A DNA stretch of 8,915 nucleotides from Bacillota bacterium (GTDB lineage Bacteria > Bacillota > Clostridia > Lachnospirales > Lachnospiraceae). The stretch's first letter is position 1. Each line of letters opens with the position of its first letter. A program made the translations under genes and the position numbers. This document shows positions 1-5,592 of this stretch, piece by piece. Where the stretch lies: NCBI GenBank assembly GCA_023450835.1, contig JAEXGM010000127.1:1-8915 (forward strand), given 5' to 3'. A model generated the notes under the pieces. It searched no databases. It was not told the DNA's origin and was given only the letters and a program-made list of their open reading frames with translations.

Positions 1-72
1 ATAGAAACTTTACCGGAGGGAGTGAGAGAAGCTGAATATTATTTCTACTATAGAATTTCACGCAGGGAGTAA
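1..72 (+). CDS. C-terminal end of an unidentified upstream gene (partial)
   Basis: Frame 1 is open from the window edge to a TAA at 70-72 and encodes 23 residues that end in YRISRRE. The next gene starts only 7 nt after this stop, and its ribosome binding site overlaps the last codons. That spacing is typical of two genes in one operon. The fragment is rich in Tyr, Glu and Arg and carries no motif I can name. With so few codons, an accidental open frame cannot be excluded. If real, the gene would probably be co-transcribed with the AraC regulator that follows. Confidence 0.45.
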   Translation: METLPEGVREAEYYFYYRISRRE

Positions 73-79
73 GGAAGAA

Positions 80-934
80 TTGCTGCCCGGTTTTGAATCC
101 GACTTTACATACATTGCTTCAAGAGCAGAGCTGGATAAATTCACTGAGCGTTTTGTTCCCTGGCACTGGCATAAAGCGGTAGAATTATTTTATATTGAAA
201 GCGGTTTACTGGAGTATTGCACCCCGAAAGGTAAAGTGCTATTTCCCGCAGGTTCCGGCGGAATGGTAAATAGCAATGTGCTTCATATGACAAGGATGAT
301 GACGGAGTTAGATAAGAACATTCAGCTCCTGCATATATTTGATGCATCTTTCATATCCGGGCAGCAGGGAAGCCGGATAGAACAAAAGTTTACCGCTCCG
401 ATTACTACGGCTTCACAGTTAGAGATAATCGCCCTGTATCCCGAAAATCCGGCACATACCCAGGTGCTGGATGCCATTCGTGATTCTTTTCAGCTTTCAG
501 AAAAGGACTTCGGATATGAAATAAAACTGCGCTCCATCTTGTCCGATATATGGATTCAACTTTTTACAATTGCAAAACCGTTGTTGGAAGAAAAAAATGC
601 TTATAATAAAATAAATGATAAGATAAAAATGATGATGATATACATCCATGATAATTATATGAAAAAACTCTCAATCTCAGAGATTGCCGCTGCTTCTTAC
701 TCCAGTGAACGTGAGTGCTTCCGGGAATTTCATGATAATCTTCATATGACACCTGTTGCATATATCAGAAACTACCGAATCCAAATGGCCTGTCACATGC
801 TGGCAAGGACCCGTGAATCCATCACCTTTATCGGTCATGCCTGCGGATTTGAAAGCAGCAGCCACTTCGGAAAGGTCTTTCGGGAATACATCGGATGTAC
901 GCCGTTAGAATATCGTCGTAAAATGGCAGGATAA
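80..934 (+). CDS. AraC-family transcriptional regulator with N-terminal cupin-like domain
   Basis: This 284-aa protein is a DNA-binding regulator with the full-length AraC architecture. The N-terminal half is a cupin-like sensor: HWH at residues 29-31 is followed by the VELFYIESG strand typical of AraC_binding domains. The C-terminal ~100 residues (about 185-282) hold the two helix-turn-helix units. The first includes LSISEIAAASYSSERECFREF, and the second includes ESITFIGHACGFESSSHFGKVFRE, ending in the family signature GCTPLEYRR. Family members usually sense a sugar or other small molecule and control a neighbouring operon; the ligand here is unknown. The start is TTG at 80. AGGGAG at 64-69 lies 10 nt upstream and AAGGA lies nearer; no in-frame ATG fits better. 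The gene sits 7 nt after a partial upstream gene, so they may share a transcript. No promoter is visible inside the window, and no clear terminator follows it. Confidence 0.88.
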   Translation: MLPGFESDFTYIASRAELDKFTERFVPWHWHKAVELFYIESGLLEYCTPKGKVLFPAGSGGMVNSNVLHMTRMMTELDKNIQLLHIFDASFISGQQGSRIEQKFTAPITTASQLEIIALYPENPAHTQVLDAIRDSFQLSEKDFGYEIKLRSILSDIWIQLFTIAKPLLEEKNAYNKINDKIKMMMIYIHDNYMKKLSISEIAAASYSSERECFREFHDNLHMTPVAYIRNYRIQMACHMLARTRESITFIGHACGFESSSHFGKVFREYIGCTPLEYRRKMAG

Positions 935-981
935 CGATATTTTAAGGCAGGTATAAAATATTTATTTAAAAGTTATTACGG

Positions 982-987
982 TATAAT
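982..987 (+). promoter_or_regulatory. Possible -10 box for the HPr-like gene
   Basis: A perfect TATAAT lies 84 nt upstream of the ATG at 1071. The -35 region at optimal spacing (about 959-964, TATTTA) is a poor match, so the promoter is weak or activator-dependent. A transcript from here would start near 994 and end at the terminator at 1387-1418, giving an RNA of about 425 nt with one gene. Confidence 0.35.
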
Positions 988-1070
988 GACTTCCATAGAG
1001 GTGAAGGGCAAGCGGAAAGGTAAGATTATTGCATTCACCTTATAACAACTATTTGTATGGAGGTTATGCG

Positions 1071-1313
1071 ATGATAAAGTTAAATATTTTAAGGAATATG
1101 AATGGCTTTCTTCAGAAGGTAAATGAGTGTGACGGACGGGTCAATCTGCTGCATCCGGACGGCAGAAAAGAAAACATTAACAAAGAATTTAAGGTACAAA
1201 GTGACTTACTGCAAAAGTACAGGGATAACAAGAATTGCCTTAAACTCTCGCTGGATATAGCAGAACCGAAAGACTATATGCGAATAATCTTTTATACGAT
1301 TGAGAATTGCTGA
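1071..1313 (+). CDS. Small HPr-like protein without phosphorylation sites (80 aa)
   Basis: This small soluble 80-aa protein starts at ATG 1071, seven nt after GGAGG at 1059-1063. A longer in-frame reading from TTG 1029 has no ribosome binding site and would run through this one. By eye the sequence aligns without gaps to Bacillus HPr over the first helix, second strand and regulatory loop: QKVNECDGRVNL matches QTASKYDADVNL, and NINKEFKVQS matches NLKSIMGVMS. The active-site His15 of HPr has no counterpart, because the N-terminus is short and holds no histidine. The regulatory Ser46 position is a lysine. It therefore cannot be a normal PTS phosphocarrier. It may be a structural or regulatory relative of HPr/Crh, or an unrelated family with a similar fold. 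The gene stands alone, between the AraC gene and a good terminator. The coding call is firm; the family call is inference from a manual alignment. Confidence 0.75.
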   Translation: MIKLNILRNMNGFLQKVNECDGRVNLLHPDGRKENINKEFKVQSDLLQKYRDNKNCLKLSLDIAEPKDYMRIIFYTIENC

Positions 1314-1386
1314 TACTTACATCAAAGAAAAATCATGCAATAACCGCTGCATGGTAGAAATAGCATACTTATATTGTCTATATTTT

Positions 1387-1418
1387 AGGAGCCCGATTAA
1401 AGGGCTCCTGTCTTTTTT
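1387..1418 (+). terminator. Intrinsic terminator after the HPr-like gene
   Basis: A perfect 8-bp stem AGGAGCCC (1387-1394) / GGGCTCCT (1402-1409) with a 7-nt loop is followed by TCTTTTTT at 1411-1418. This is a textbook Rho-independent terminator on the plus strand. It lies 73 nt after the stop codon at 1313 and separates this gene from the dioxygenase gene. Confidence 0.9.
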
Positions 1419-1471
1419 ACAGGAATAATCATTTATGGTAATTATGGTATCTGATTTGTATTTCTTTGGTA

Positions 1472-1500
1472 TTTCATTTTATCCCAAGAAGTTTTATAAT
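1472..1500 (+). promoter_or_regulatory. Possible promoter for the dioxygenase gene
   Basis: A perfect TATAAT at 1495-1500 has a weak -35 candidate, TTTCAT at 1472-1477, with 17-bp spacing. It lies about 90 nt upstream of the ATG at 1589 and downstream of the preceding terminator, where a promoter is expected. The -35 matches only half of the consensus, so confidence is limited. Confidence 0.4.
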
Positions 1501-1588
1501 GAAGACATCAAAAGGAATGAAGGGTATCAACTTGATAAAGTAATAAGGATAATAAATAAAGTCAAACCATTGATAAAGGAGGTTTAAG

Positions 1589-2365
1589 ATGGAGTTAAAA
1601 GAAATTATGCCGGTTTTATTTGTAGGTCATGGTTCACCCATGAATGCAATTGAAGATAACCGTTTTACAAAGAGGTGGGAAGCGGCTGCGCTTAAAATAC
1701 CGAGACCAAAAGCAATTCTGTCTGTGTCTGCACATTGGTACACTCCTGATACGGGGGTATTTACAGAAGCCAAACCCAGGCAGATTTATGATATGTATGG
1801 ATTCCCGAAAGAATTATACGACTTAAAATATGATGCCTCCGGCTCGGTAGCATATGCGGGGGAAGTATTAGAGTTATTAAAAAACGAAGCTGTTTCGGAT
1901 AACAGGTGGGGAATGGACCATGGCACCTGGGCGGTGTTGTGCAAAATGTATCCCAAAGCAGATGTTCCGGTATTTCAATTAAGTATTAACAGTACAAAGA
2001 ACGCCTCTTATCACTACGAACTAGGTAAGAAACTGGCCTCTTTAAGAGAAAAAGGGGTGCTGATTATGGGAAGCGGAAATGTAGTTCATCACCTGGGAAA
2101 GGTCAACTGGGAGATGGAGGAACAGGGATACCCCTTTGCGGCAGAATTTGATGGTTATATTAAGGAAGCTATATTAAATGGGGATATTGACAGTGTTTTG
2201 AATTATCAGAAATCCAAGGCTTCCAGAGATGCTTTCCCCACACCGGAGCATTTCTACCCTCTGCTTTATGCTCTGGGGGCAGCCGGAGAGAAATATCAGG
2301 CGGAAGTATTTAATGAAGCCTATGTGCTGGGTTCACTGTCTATGACAAGCTATTTACTTGGCTAG
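1589..2365 (+). CDS. ygiD: 4,5-DOPA dioxygenase extradiol family protein (YgiD/DODA, LigB superfamily)
   Basis: This 258-aa protein belongs to the class III extradiol ring-cleavage dioxygenase superfamily, subgroup YgiD/plant DODA, and has the usual family length. The signature motifs are in order: GHGSPMNA (residues 13-20), SVSAHWY (45-51), MDHGTW (109-114), GSGNVVHHLG (161-170) and TPEHFYPLL (218-226). The expected metal-site histidines H14, H49, H167 and H221 are all present. Family enzymes open catechol-type rings using O2 and a bound metal; E. coli YgiD cleaves L-DOPA. The natural substrate here is unknown, and an O2-dependent role is puzzling if the host is a strict anaerobe. The start is well supported by AGGAGG at 1577-1582, six nt before the ATG. 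The gene has its own upstream terminator and 213 nt of noncoding DNA after it, so it is probably monocistronic. Confidence 0.9.
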   Translation: MELKEIMPVLFVGHGSPMNAIEDNRFTKRWEAAALKIPRPKAILSVSAHWYTPDTGVFTEAKPRQIYDMYGFPKELYDLKYDASGSVAYAGEVLELLKNEAVSDNRWGMDHGTWAVLCKMYPKADVPVFQLSINSTKNASYHYELGKKLASLREKGVLIMGSGNVVHHLGKVNWEMEEQGYPFAAEFDGYIKEAILNGDIDSVLNYQKSKASRDAFPTPEHFYPLLYALGAAGEKYQAEVFNEAYVLGSLSMTSYLLG

Positions 2366-2405
2366 TATCTGGGTGACTAAGTTTCTGCCATTTAAGCTTA
2401 ACGAT

Positions 2406-2479
2406 GCAGAACCTAATGAGATGCATTAGTATTCGGTCCCATGACATTCTGCGCCATTAGATCAAAGGTCAGGCGCCTG
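2406..2479 (+). other. Cluster of nested inverted repeats after the dioxygenase gene
   Basis: GCAGAA (2406-2411) can pair with TTCTGC (2447-2452) and encloses a second hairpin, CTAATG (2413-2418) / CATTAG (2424-2429). GCGCC (2451-2455) can pair with GGCGC (2472-2476) and overlaps the first stem by 2 nt. CAGGCGCCTG at 2470-2479 is a perfect palindrome by itself. No U-tract follows, so it is not a standard terminator. It may be the 3' end structure of the dioxygenase transcript or chance pairing. Confidence 0.35.
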
Positions 2480-2528
2480 GTTCACTAAAATGTGGAATTA
2501 ATTGAAGAAGAAGGAAACAGATAAAGAA

Positions 2529-2574
2529 TTACCCTGTTTTATCCGATACAGATATCAGAAAACAAACAGGGTGA
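2529..2574 (+). promoter_or_regulatory. Hairpin enclosing the ribosome binding site of the 119-aa gene
   Basis: ACCCTGTTT (2531-2539) pairs perfectly with AAACAGGGT (2564-2572), and two more pairs (U-G, U-A) extend the stem outward. The loop is 24 nt. The 3' arm contains AGGG/GGTGA, the only ribosome-binding sequence available to the ATG at 2579. If the hairpin forms in the mRNA, it would block translation initiation, so it may act as a translational switch. Confidence 0.5.
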
Positions 2575-2578
2575 GAGC

Positions 2579-2938
2579 ATGATAATAGATATTGAAATAA
2601 AAATTGCAGATGACAACGGAATTACTTTGAAGCATTATGTCAAACGGCTGGATGACTATACCGATGGAACTATCCGGCTGGAGGATATAACGGGGACTGG
2701 CAGCTCCTTTAAGGAATTGTTAGATAAATACTTATCCCACAGCGGAAGAAAAGTGAGGGAGAAACTGCTTCCCTCTGCAAAACAATGTGCCGAGAAACAT
2801 AGGAACACGGCAGCTTTAATTAAGCTTGAGAACAGGGGGAAGGAATTGGTCCATCAGACTCTTTCTCAGGTGGTAAGTAAATATGAGGCTAATTTTCAGA
2901 CCTTAGAGGAAGAGAATATTCATGGTGAATGTTCCTGA
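2579..2938 (+). CDS. Hypothetical protein, 119 aa
   Basis: I do not recognise this protein. It is soluble, with no signal peptide or membrane segment. The first ~40 residues look beta-rich (IIDIEIKIADDNGITLKHYVKRL). The rest is charged and probably helical, with a Lys/Glu-rich stretch (about residues 55-110) that could form a coiled coil. It has one Cys in the middle and one near the C-terminus. The ATG at 2579 lies seven nt after AGGG at 2568-2571, inside a hairpin that may gate translation. Codon use resembles the neighbours. A hairpin at 2953-2988 follows the stop closely, so the gene appears monocistronic. That it is a gene rests on its length, start site and flanking structures; no function can be assigned. 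Confidence 0.72.
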   Translation: MIIDIEIKIADDNGITLKHYVKRLDDYTDGTIRLEDITGTGSSFKELLDKYLSHSGRKVREKLLPSAKQCAEKHRNTAALIKLENRGKELVHQTLSQVVSKYEANFQTLEEENIHGECS

Positions 2939-2952
2939 TATGATGATAACCT

Positions 2953-2988
2953 GAATTGCGATATCTGTCTGATGCAGTATCGCAATTT
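2953..2988 (+). terminator. Hairpin terminator after the 119-aa gene
   Basis: AATTGCGATA (2954-2963) pairs perfectly with TATCGCAATT (2978-2987), and CTG/CAG (2965-2967/2975-2977) can extend the stem inward after a one-base bulge. The hairpin starts 15 nt after the stop codon, as expected for a terminator. The downstream tract (TCTATT) is only moderately U-rich, so termination efficiency is uncertain. Confidence 0.55.
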
Positions 2989-3013
2989 CTATTAAAACAA
3001 CATATTAAATAAT

Positions 3014-3022
3014 TGATATAAT
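3014..3022 (+). promoter_or_regulatory. Extended -10 promoter for the AraC–ClpP operon (candidate)
   Basis: TGATATAAT at 3014-3022 is a perfect TATAAT with the TGn extension, about 80 nt upstream of the ATG at 3103. No good -35 box is seen at normal spacing, which an extended -10 can tolerate. It lies after the preceding hairpin terminator. Confidence 0.45.
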
Positions 3023-3102
3023 GGCAATATAAGAAAATTACTTATAAACCTCTGCTATCAATAAAATATGTGCCGGAAGGTACGGGAATGAGGTGAAATA
3101 AC

Positions 3103-3495
3103 ATGGAGAAAGAAAATTCCCTAAAGAAAATTAAGAACTATATAGACAGCCATCTGCAAGAAAATCTGGACCTGGATAAACTTGCCAAGGAAGCCGGCTA
3201 TTCAAAATACCATCTGGAGCGGCTCTTTACGAAAAATTATGGCTGTACACTTACAAAGTATATCAGGGAAGAAAGGTTAAAAGCAGCGGCAATACAGCTC
3301 GCCTTTACCAATGCATCTATTATGGAGATAGCCCTTGAAGCCTGTTATGAATCCCAGCAGGCATTTACGCTGGCTTTCAAAAGATTATATCAGATAGCTC
3401 CCGGCAGCTACCGGAATAACATCAAGCAGGCATTAAGCAGCACAAACTTTGCTATGATCTTAAGCAATGCATATGAAAGGAGGATGGCAGCATGA
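3103..3495 (+). CDS. Stand-alone AraC/XylS-type DNA-binding protein (MarA/SoxS-like size)
   Basis: This 130-aa protein consists almost entirely of an AraC-type DNA-binding domain with no sensor domain, as in MarA and SoxS. The first helix-turn-helix covers about residues 20-46 (LDLDKLAKEAGYSKYHLERLF). The second covers about 69-100 (NASIMEIALEACYESQQAFTLAFKRLYQIAPGSYR), including the family-typical Pro-Gly after the recognition helix. A 30-residue tail without known motifs follows. The start is ATG 3103 with GAGGTG at 3090-3095. Its last codons overlap the ATG of clpP by 4 nt (ATGA), and the clpP ribosome binding site lies within its reading frame, so the two are co-transcribed and probably translationally coupled. 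MarA/SoxS-type proteins are controlled by synthesis and proteolysis rather than by ligand; whether this one is degraded by its partner protease is speculation. Confidence 0.88.
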   Translation: MEKENSLKKIKNYIDSHLQENLDLDKLAKEAGYSKYHLERLFTKNYGCTLTKYIREERLKAAAIQLAFTNASIMEIALEACYESQQAFTLAFKRLYQIAPGSYRNNIKQALSSTNFAMILSNAYERRMAA

Positions 3496-4082
3496 GTCTG
3501 GTCCCTTATGTAATTGAACAGTCTTCAAGAGGAGAGAGAAGTTATGATATCTATTCCAGACTGTTAAAGGATAGAATTATATTCTTGAACGAGGAGGTCA
3601 CAGATGTGTCTGCAAGTCTTATTGTAGCACAGATGTTATTCTTAGAAGCAGAGGATCCGGGCAAGGATATTAACCTTTACATTAACAGTCCCGGCGGTTC
3701 TGTATCAGCAGGATTTGCCATCTATGATACCATGAAGTATATTAAATGTGATGTATCTACCATATGCGTCGGTTTGGCTGCCAGCATGGGTGCCTTTCTT
3801 TTAGCGGGAGGAACCAAGGGTAAGCGTTATGCTCTTCCCAATGCGGAAGTCATGATACATCAGCCCTCCGGCGGAGGCAATGGTACGGCAAGCGATATCA
3901 GGATTATGAGTGAGAAAATTCAGAGGACAAAACGCCGCCTCAATGAAATCCTTTCCCAAAATACCGGAAAAAGTCTGGAAGTAATTGAAAAGGATACCGA
4001 GAGAGATAATTATATGACCGCAGCGGAAAGCGTGGAATACGGTCTCATTGATAGCATTATGGAAAGAAAACCTGCTAACTAA
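3492..4082 (+). CDS. clpP: ATP-dependent Clp protease proteolytic subunit ClpP
   Basis: This 196-aa serine peptidase forms the tetradecameric degradation chamber used with AAA+ unfoldases (ClpX, ClpC) in the cytoplasm. The catalytic triad is complete: Ser98 in GLAASMGAF, His123 in MIHQP, and Asp172 in ERDNYM. The N-terminus begins directly with the mature-type sequence VPYVIEQSSRGERSYDIYSRLLKDRIIF, so any propeptide is minimal. Length is normal. One small difference is SGGGNGTASDIRI after the catalytic His, where most ClpPs have LGGAQGQATDIEI. The start ATG overlaps the stop of the AraC-type gene by 4 nt, with AAAGGAGG at 3476-3483. The usual neighbours tig and clpX are absent, so this may be a second ClpP paralogue rather than the housekeeping copy; the window cannot decide this. 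A large hairpin follows the gene. Confidence 0.96.
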   Translation: MSLVPYVIEQSSRGERSYDIYSRLLKDRIIFLNEEVTDVSASLIVAQMLFLEAEDPGKDINLYINSPGGSVSAGFAIYDTMKYIKCDVSTICVGLAASMGAFLLAGGTKGKRYALPNAEVMIHQPSGGGNGTASDIRIMSEKIQRTKRRLNEILSQNTGKSLEVIEKDTERDNYMTAAESVEYGLIDSIMERKPAN

Positions 4083-4099
4083 TTAAGTCTGCACTCTAC

Positions 4100-4139
4100 A
4101 CTGCCTTGCGAAGGTTGAACTTAACCTGCGCAGGGCAGT
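4100..4139. terminator. Long hairpin between the convergent clpP and transporter genes
   Basis: ACTGCCTTGCG (4100-4110) pairs with CGCAGGGCAGT (4129-4139) with a single U-G wobble. After one A/G mismatch, AGGTT (4112-4116) pairs with AACCT (4123-4127) around a 6-nt loop. This gives 16 pairs in a 40-nt structure, 17 nt after the clpP stop and 37 nt beyond the stop of the opposing gene. Neither strand shows a U-tract. It probably defines or protects mRNA 3' ends from both sides; a classical intrinsic terminator is not proved. Confidence 0.55.
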
Positions 4140-4176
4140 ACTTATATGTCCGCGTGCTAATCACAAAGTGTTTTAG

Positions 4177-5232
4177 CTAATGAGTATGATTGTGAGTATG
4201 GTGAAGGTCCGGGGTATGGCTGTGAGCATGGGTCATAGGAGCATGAGTATGTACATGGCTGTGCTCTTCGGTCACAGGTTCTTCGTGGGTATGGTAATGA
4301 TGTCCGTCATTGTGGCTGTGCCTGTGTTCATGTGTAAGAGACATATGAGAATGAAGATGGCGGTGCCTTTCATTGGAAGCCAGATAAGCACCTGCCAGAA
4401 AGAGAAGCAGAGAGATAAAAAAGCCATAAGTCAGCCGGTCACGGAAAATCAGAAAGGATAGGAGTACTCCAAGAAAAGGAGCAACGGCATAGAATGCCCC
4501 GGTCCTTGCAGCCCCCAGTTCTCTCTGTGCCAGTACATAGAAGAAAATACTAAGGCCATAAGAGATAAAGCCAAGTAAAAAGGCAGCAAGGACAAAAGAA
4601 ATATGCAGGGAAATTTTTTCGGTAAAGAAGCTTATTATCAGGGCGCCAATACCGGAACCATAGCCTTTCAGGATAACAATCTCCATAGGGCTCTTAAGAG
4701 AGAGCATACGGGTGCAGTTATTTTCAAAACCCCAGCAGATGCTTGCTGCAAGGACAAGAAGAGAACCTGAGGAGAAAGCAAGGCTTCTTATATCATTCAT
4801 GCTAAGAATCAGGCAGCCTGCGGTAATAAGAATGAGGGCCTTCCAAAGTCTGCTGCCGATGGATTCCTTGAAGATAAAAAATGCAATGAGGGCGGTGGCC
4901 ACAATCTCAAAATTACCTAATAAAGACGCATTGGCGGCACTGGTCTTTGTCAAGCCAAGCATTAAAAATATGGGAGCTGCGATATCCAATAATATCATCC
5001 CAAGGATATAGGGCAGCTCTTTTTTTGTTAGCCTGGCTTCCTGCTTTCGGTCAGAAGTCCTGGTAATCACGTAGAGTATCGTCATTCCAAAGCCTGCTCC
5101 TAAATAAAGTAGAGCCGCCAGCAGAGTAGGCGGAAGGTCATTTAAGAGCAGCTTTGAAAAAGGAGAGTTCAAGCTGAATAAAAAAGCGGCCAATAAGGCA
5201 TAAATGTAGGAAGAATGTGCGGAAGCTTTCAT
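4177..5232 (-). CDS. EamA/DMT-superfamily transporter with a histidine-rich C-terminal tail
   Basis: This 351-aa inner-membrane protein of the drug/metabolite transporter superfamily has about ten hydrophobic segments in two EamA repeats. The first starts at YIYALLAAFLFSLNSPFSKLLL and the second at LLVLAASICWGFENNCTRMLS. The hydrophobic part ends near residue 286 (LAGAYLASNE). The last 62 residues form a soluble tail with 24 histidines, mostly as HxH repeats, which suggests binding of Zn, Ni, Co or Cu. The substrate is unknown: EamA proteins export metabolites or take up varied solutes, and the tail could be a metal sensor or buffer. I chose ATG at 5232 because GAGG lies five nt upstream. A longer reading from GTG 5313 has no ribosome binding site, adds a non-membrane segment, and would overlap the likely promoter. 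The gene is divergent from the LysR-type regulator, which may control it. Confidence 0.9.
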   Translation of the reverse strand: MKASAHSSYIYALLAAFLFSLNSPFSKLLLNDLPPTLLAALLYLGAGFGMTILYVITRTSDRKQEARLTKKELPYILGMILLDIAAPIFLMLGLTKTSAANASLLGNFEIVATALIAFFIFKESIGSRLWKALILITAGCLILSMNDIRSLAFSSGSLLVLAASICWGFENNCTRMLSLKSPMEIVILKGYGSGIGALIISFFTEKISLHISFVLAAFLLGFISYGLSIFFYVLAQRELGAARTGAFYAVAPFLGVLLSFLIFRDRLTYGFFISLLLFLAGAYLASNERHRHLHSHMSLTHEHRHSHNDGHHYHTHEEPVTEEHSHVHTHAPMTHAHSHTPDLHHTHNHTH

Positions 5233-5261
5233 AATTACCTCATTTCCTGAAAAATTCGTGT

Positions 5262-5289
5262 ATTGTATTGCAGTGCCTTCGTTGTCGAA
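5262..5289 (-). promoter_or_regulatory. Candidate promoter of the transporter gene
   Basis: Read on the minus strand, TCGACA (5283-5288) or TTCGAC (5284-5289) precedes TACAAT (5262-5267) with 15- or 16-bp spacing. Transcription would begin near 5255, about 23 nt before the ATG at 5232. The spacing is short, so the promoter may need an activator such as the divergent LysR protein. Confidence 0.4.
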
Positions 5290-5331
5290 AGAGATGATTG
5301 CAAGGAGAGACACTTCTCAGTGATTGTGACT

Positions 5332-5376
5332 GATAAAAAAGTAAAGGTATCCCCCCTGGGGGGATACCTTTACTTT
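5332..5376 (-). terminator. 19-bp perfect hairpin with U-tract, upstream of the transporter
   Basis: Bases 5338-5356 are the exact reverse complement of 5358-5376, with a single base at the centre (5357). The stem carries six consecutive G-C pairs next to the apex. On the minus strand it is followed by a run of six T (complement of the A run at 5335-5340), giving an intrinsic terminator. On the plus strand no U-tract follows. It ends about 100 nt before the transporter start codon, so it either attenuates a longer transporter leader or stops stray transcription from the right. Confidence 0.8.
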
Positions 5377-5414
5377 AGCATAATGAAAGAAGAATAGCAA
5401 TATCGGAAAAATAA

Positions 5415-5442
5415 TTGTATTTTTTGTTGAGTATGCTATAAT
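5415..5442 (+). promoter_or_regulatory. Plus-strand promoter with extended -10, toward lysR-type gene
   Basis: TTGTAT (5415-5420) and TATAAT (5437-5442) are separated by 16 bp, and the -10 carries the TGn extension (TGC at 5434-5436). This is the best promoter match in the window. Transcription would start near 5449 and run 240 nt through the structured element to the GTG at 5689. Confidence 0.65.
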
Positions 5443-5498
5443 TCTCTATGTGTTAATTTTAAGAAACAAATTAATGGAATTGAGATAAAAACGGACGG

Positions 5499-5558
5499 AA
5501 AAAGAGCCCCCGCGAAAACTGGTGTAAGTAATCAGATTACTTGAAATCCGGAGGCTCT
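5499..5558 (-). terminator. Minus-strand structured terminator or 3' end of a small RNA
   Basis: Bases 5503-5512 pair with 5549-5558. On the plus strand this stem has a C/A mismatch at 5509/5552; on the minus strand the same position is a U-G wobble, so the minus-strand stem is uninterrupted, and it is followed by UUUUU (complement of 5499-5503). Inside the loop is a second hairpin, AAGTAAT (5526-5532) / ATTACTT (5536-5542). The strand asymmetry and U-tract indicate a minus-strand RNA end. No minus-strand protein gene lies upstream, so it may belong to a short noncoding RNA. Confidence 0.6.
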
Positions 5559-5592
5559 AAAAGGTTTAGGTGATTTGAATTTTTACAGTTAC

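Noticed and set aside
1029..1070. Longer start (TTG) for the HPr-like protein
   Set aside because: It would place the strong GGAGG at 1059-1063 inside the coding region. ATG 1071 lies at ideal distance from that site.
4180..4461. Plus-strand open frame rich in Met and Val opposite the transporter tail
   Set aside because: It is the antisense reading of the His codons (CAT/CAC read as ATG/GTG). It has no ribosome binding site of its own.
5233..5313. 27-codon N-terminal extension of the transporter from GTG 5313
   Set aside because: It has no ribosome binding site and does not resemble an EamA N-terminus. The ATG at 5232 has GAGG at proper spacing and begins just before the first membrane helix.
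5526..5542. 17-bp dyad AAGTAAT-CAG-ATTACTT as the LysR operator
   Set aside because: It does not fit a symmetric T-N11-A LysR box, and its position in the loop of a minus-strand terminator explains it as RNA structure.
5338..5562. A miniature transposon bounded by the two inverted-repeat structures
   Set aside because: The two hairpins are unrelated in sequence and each is self-contained. No target-site duplication or terminal repeat pair is visible.
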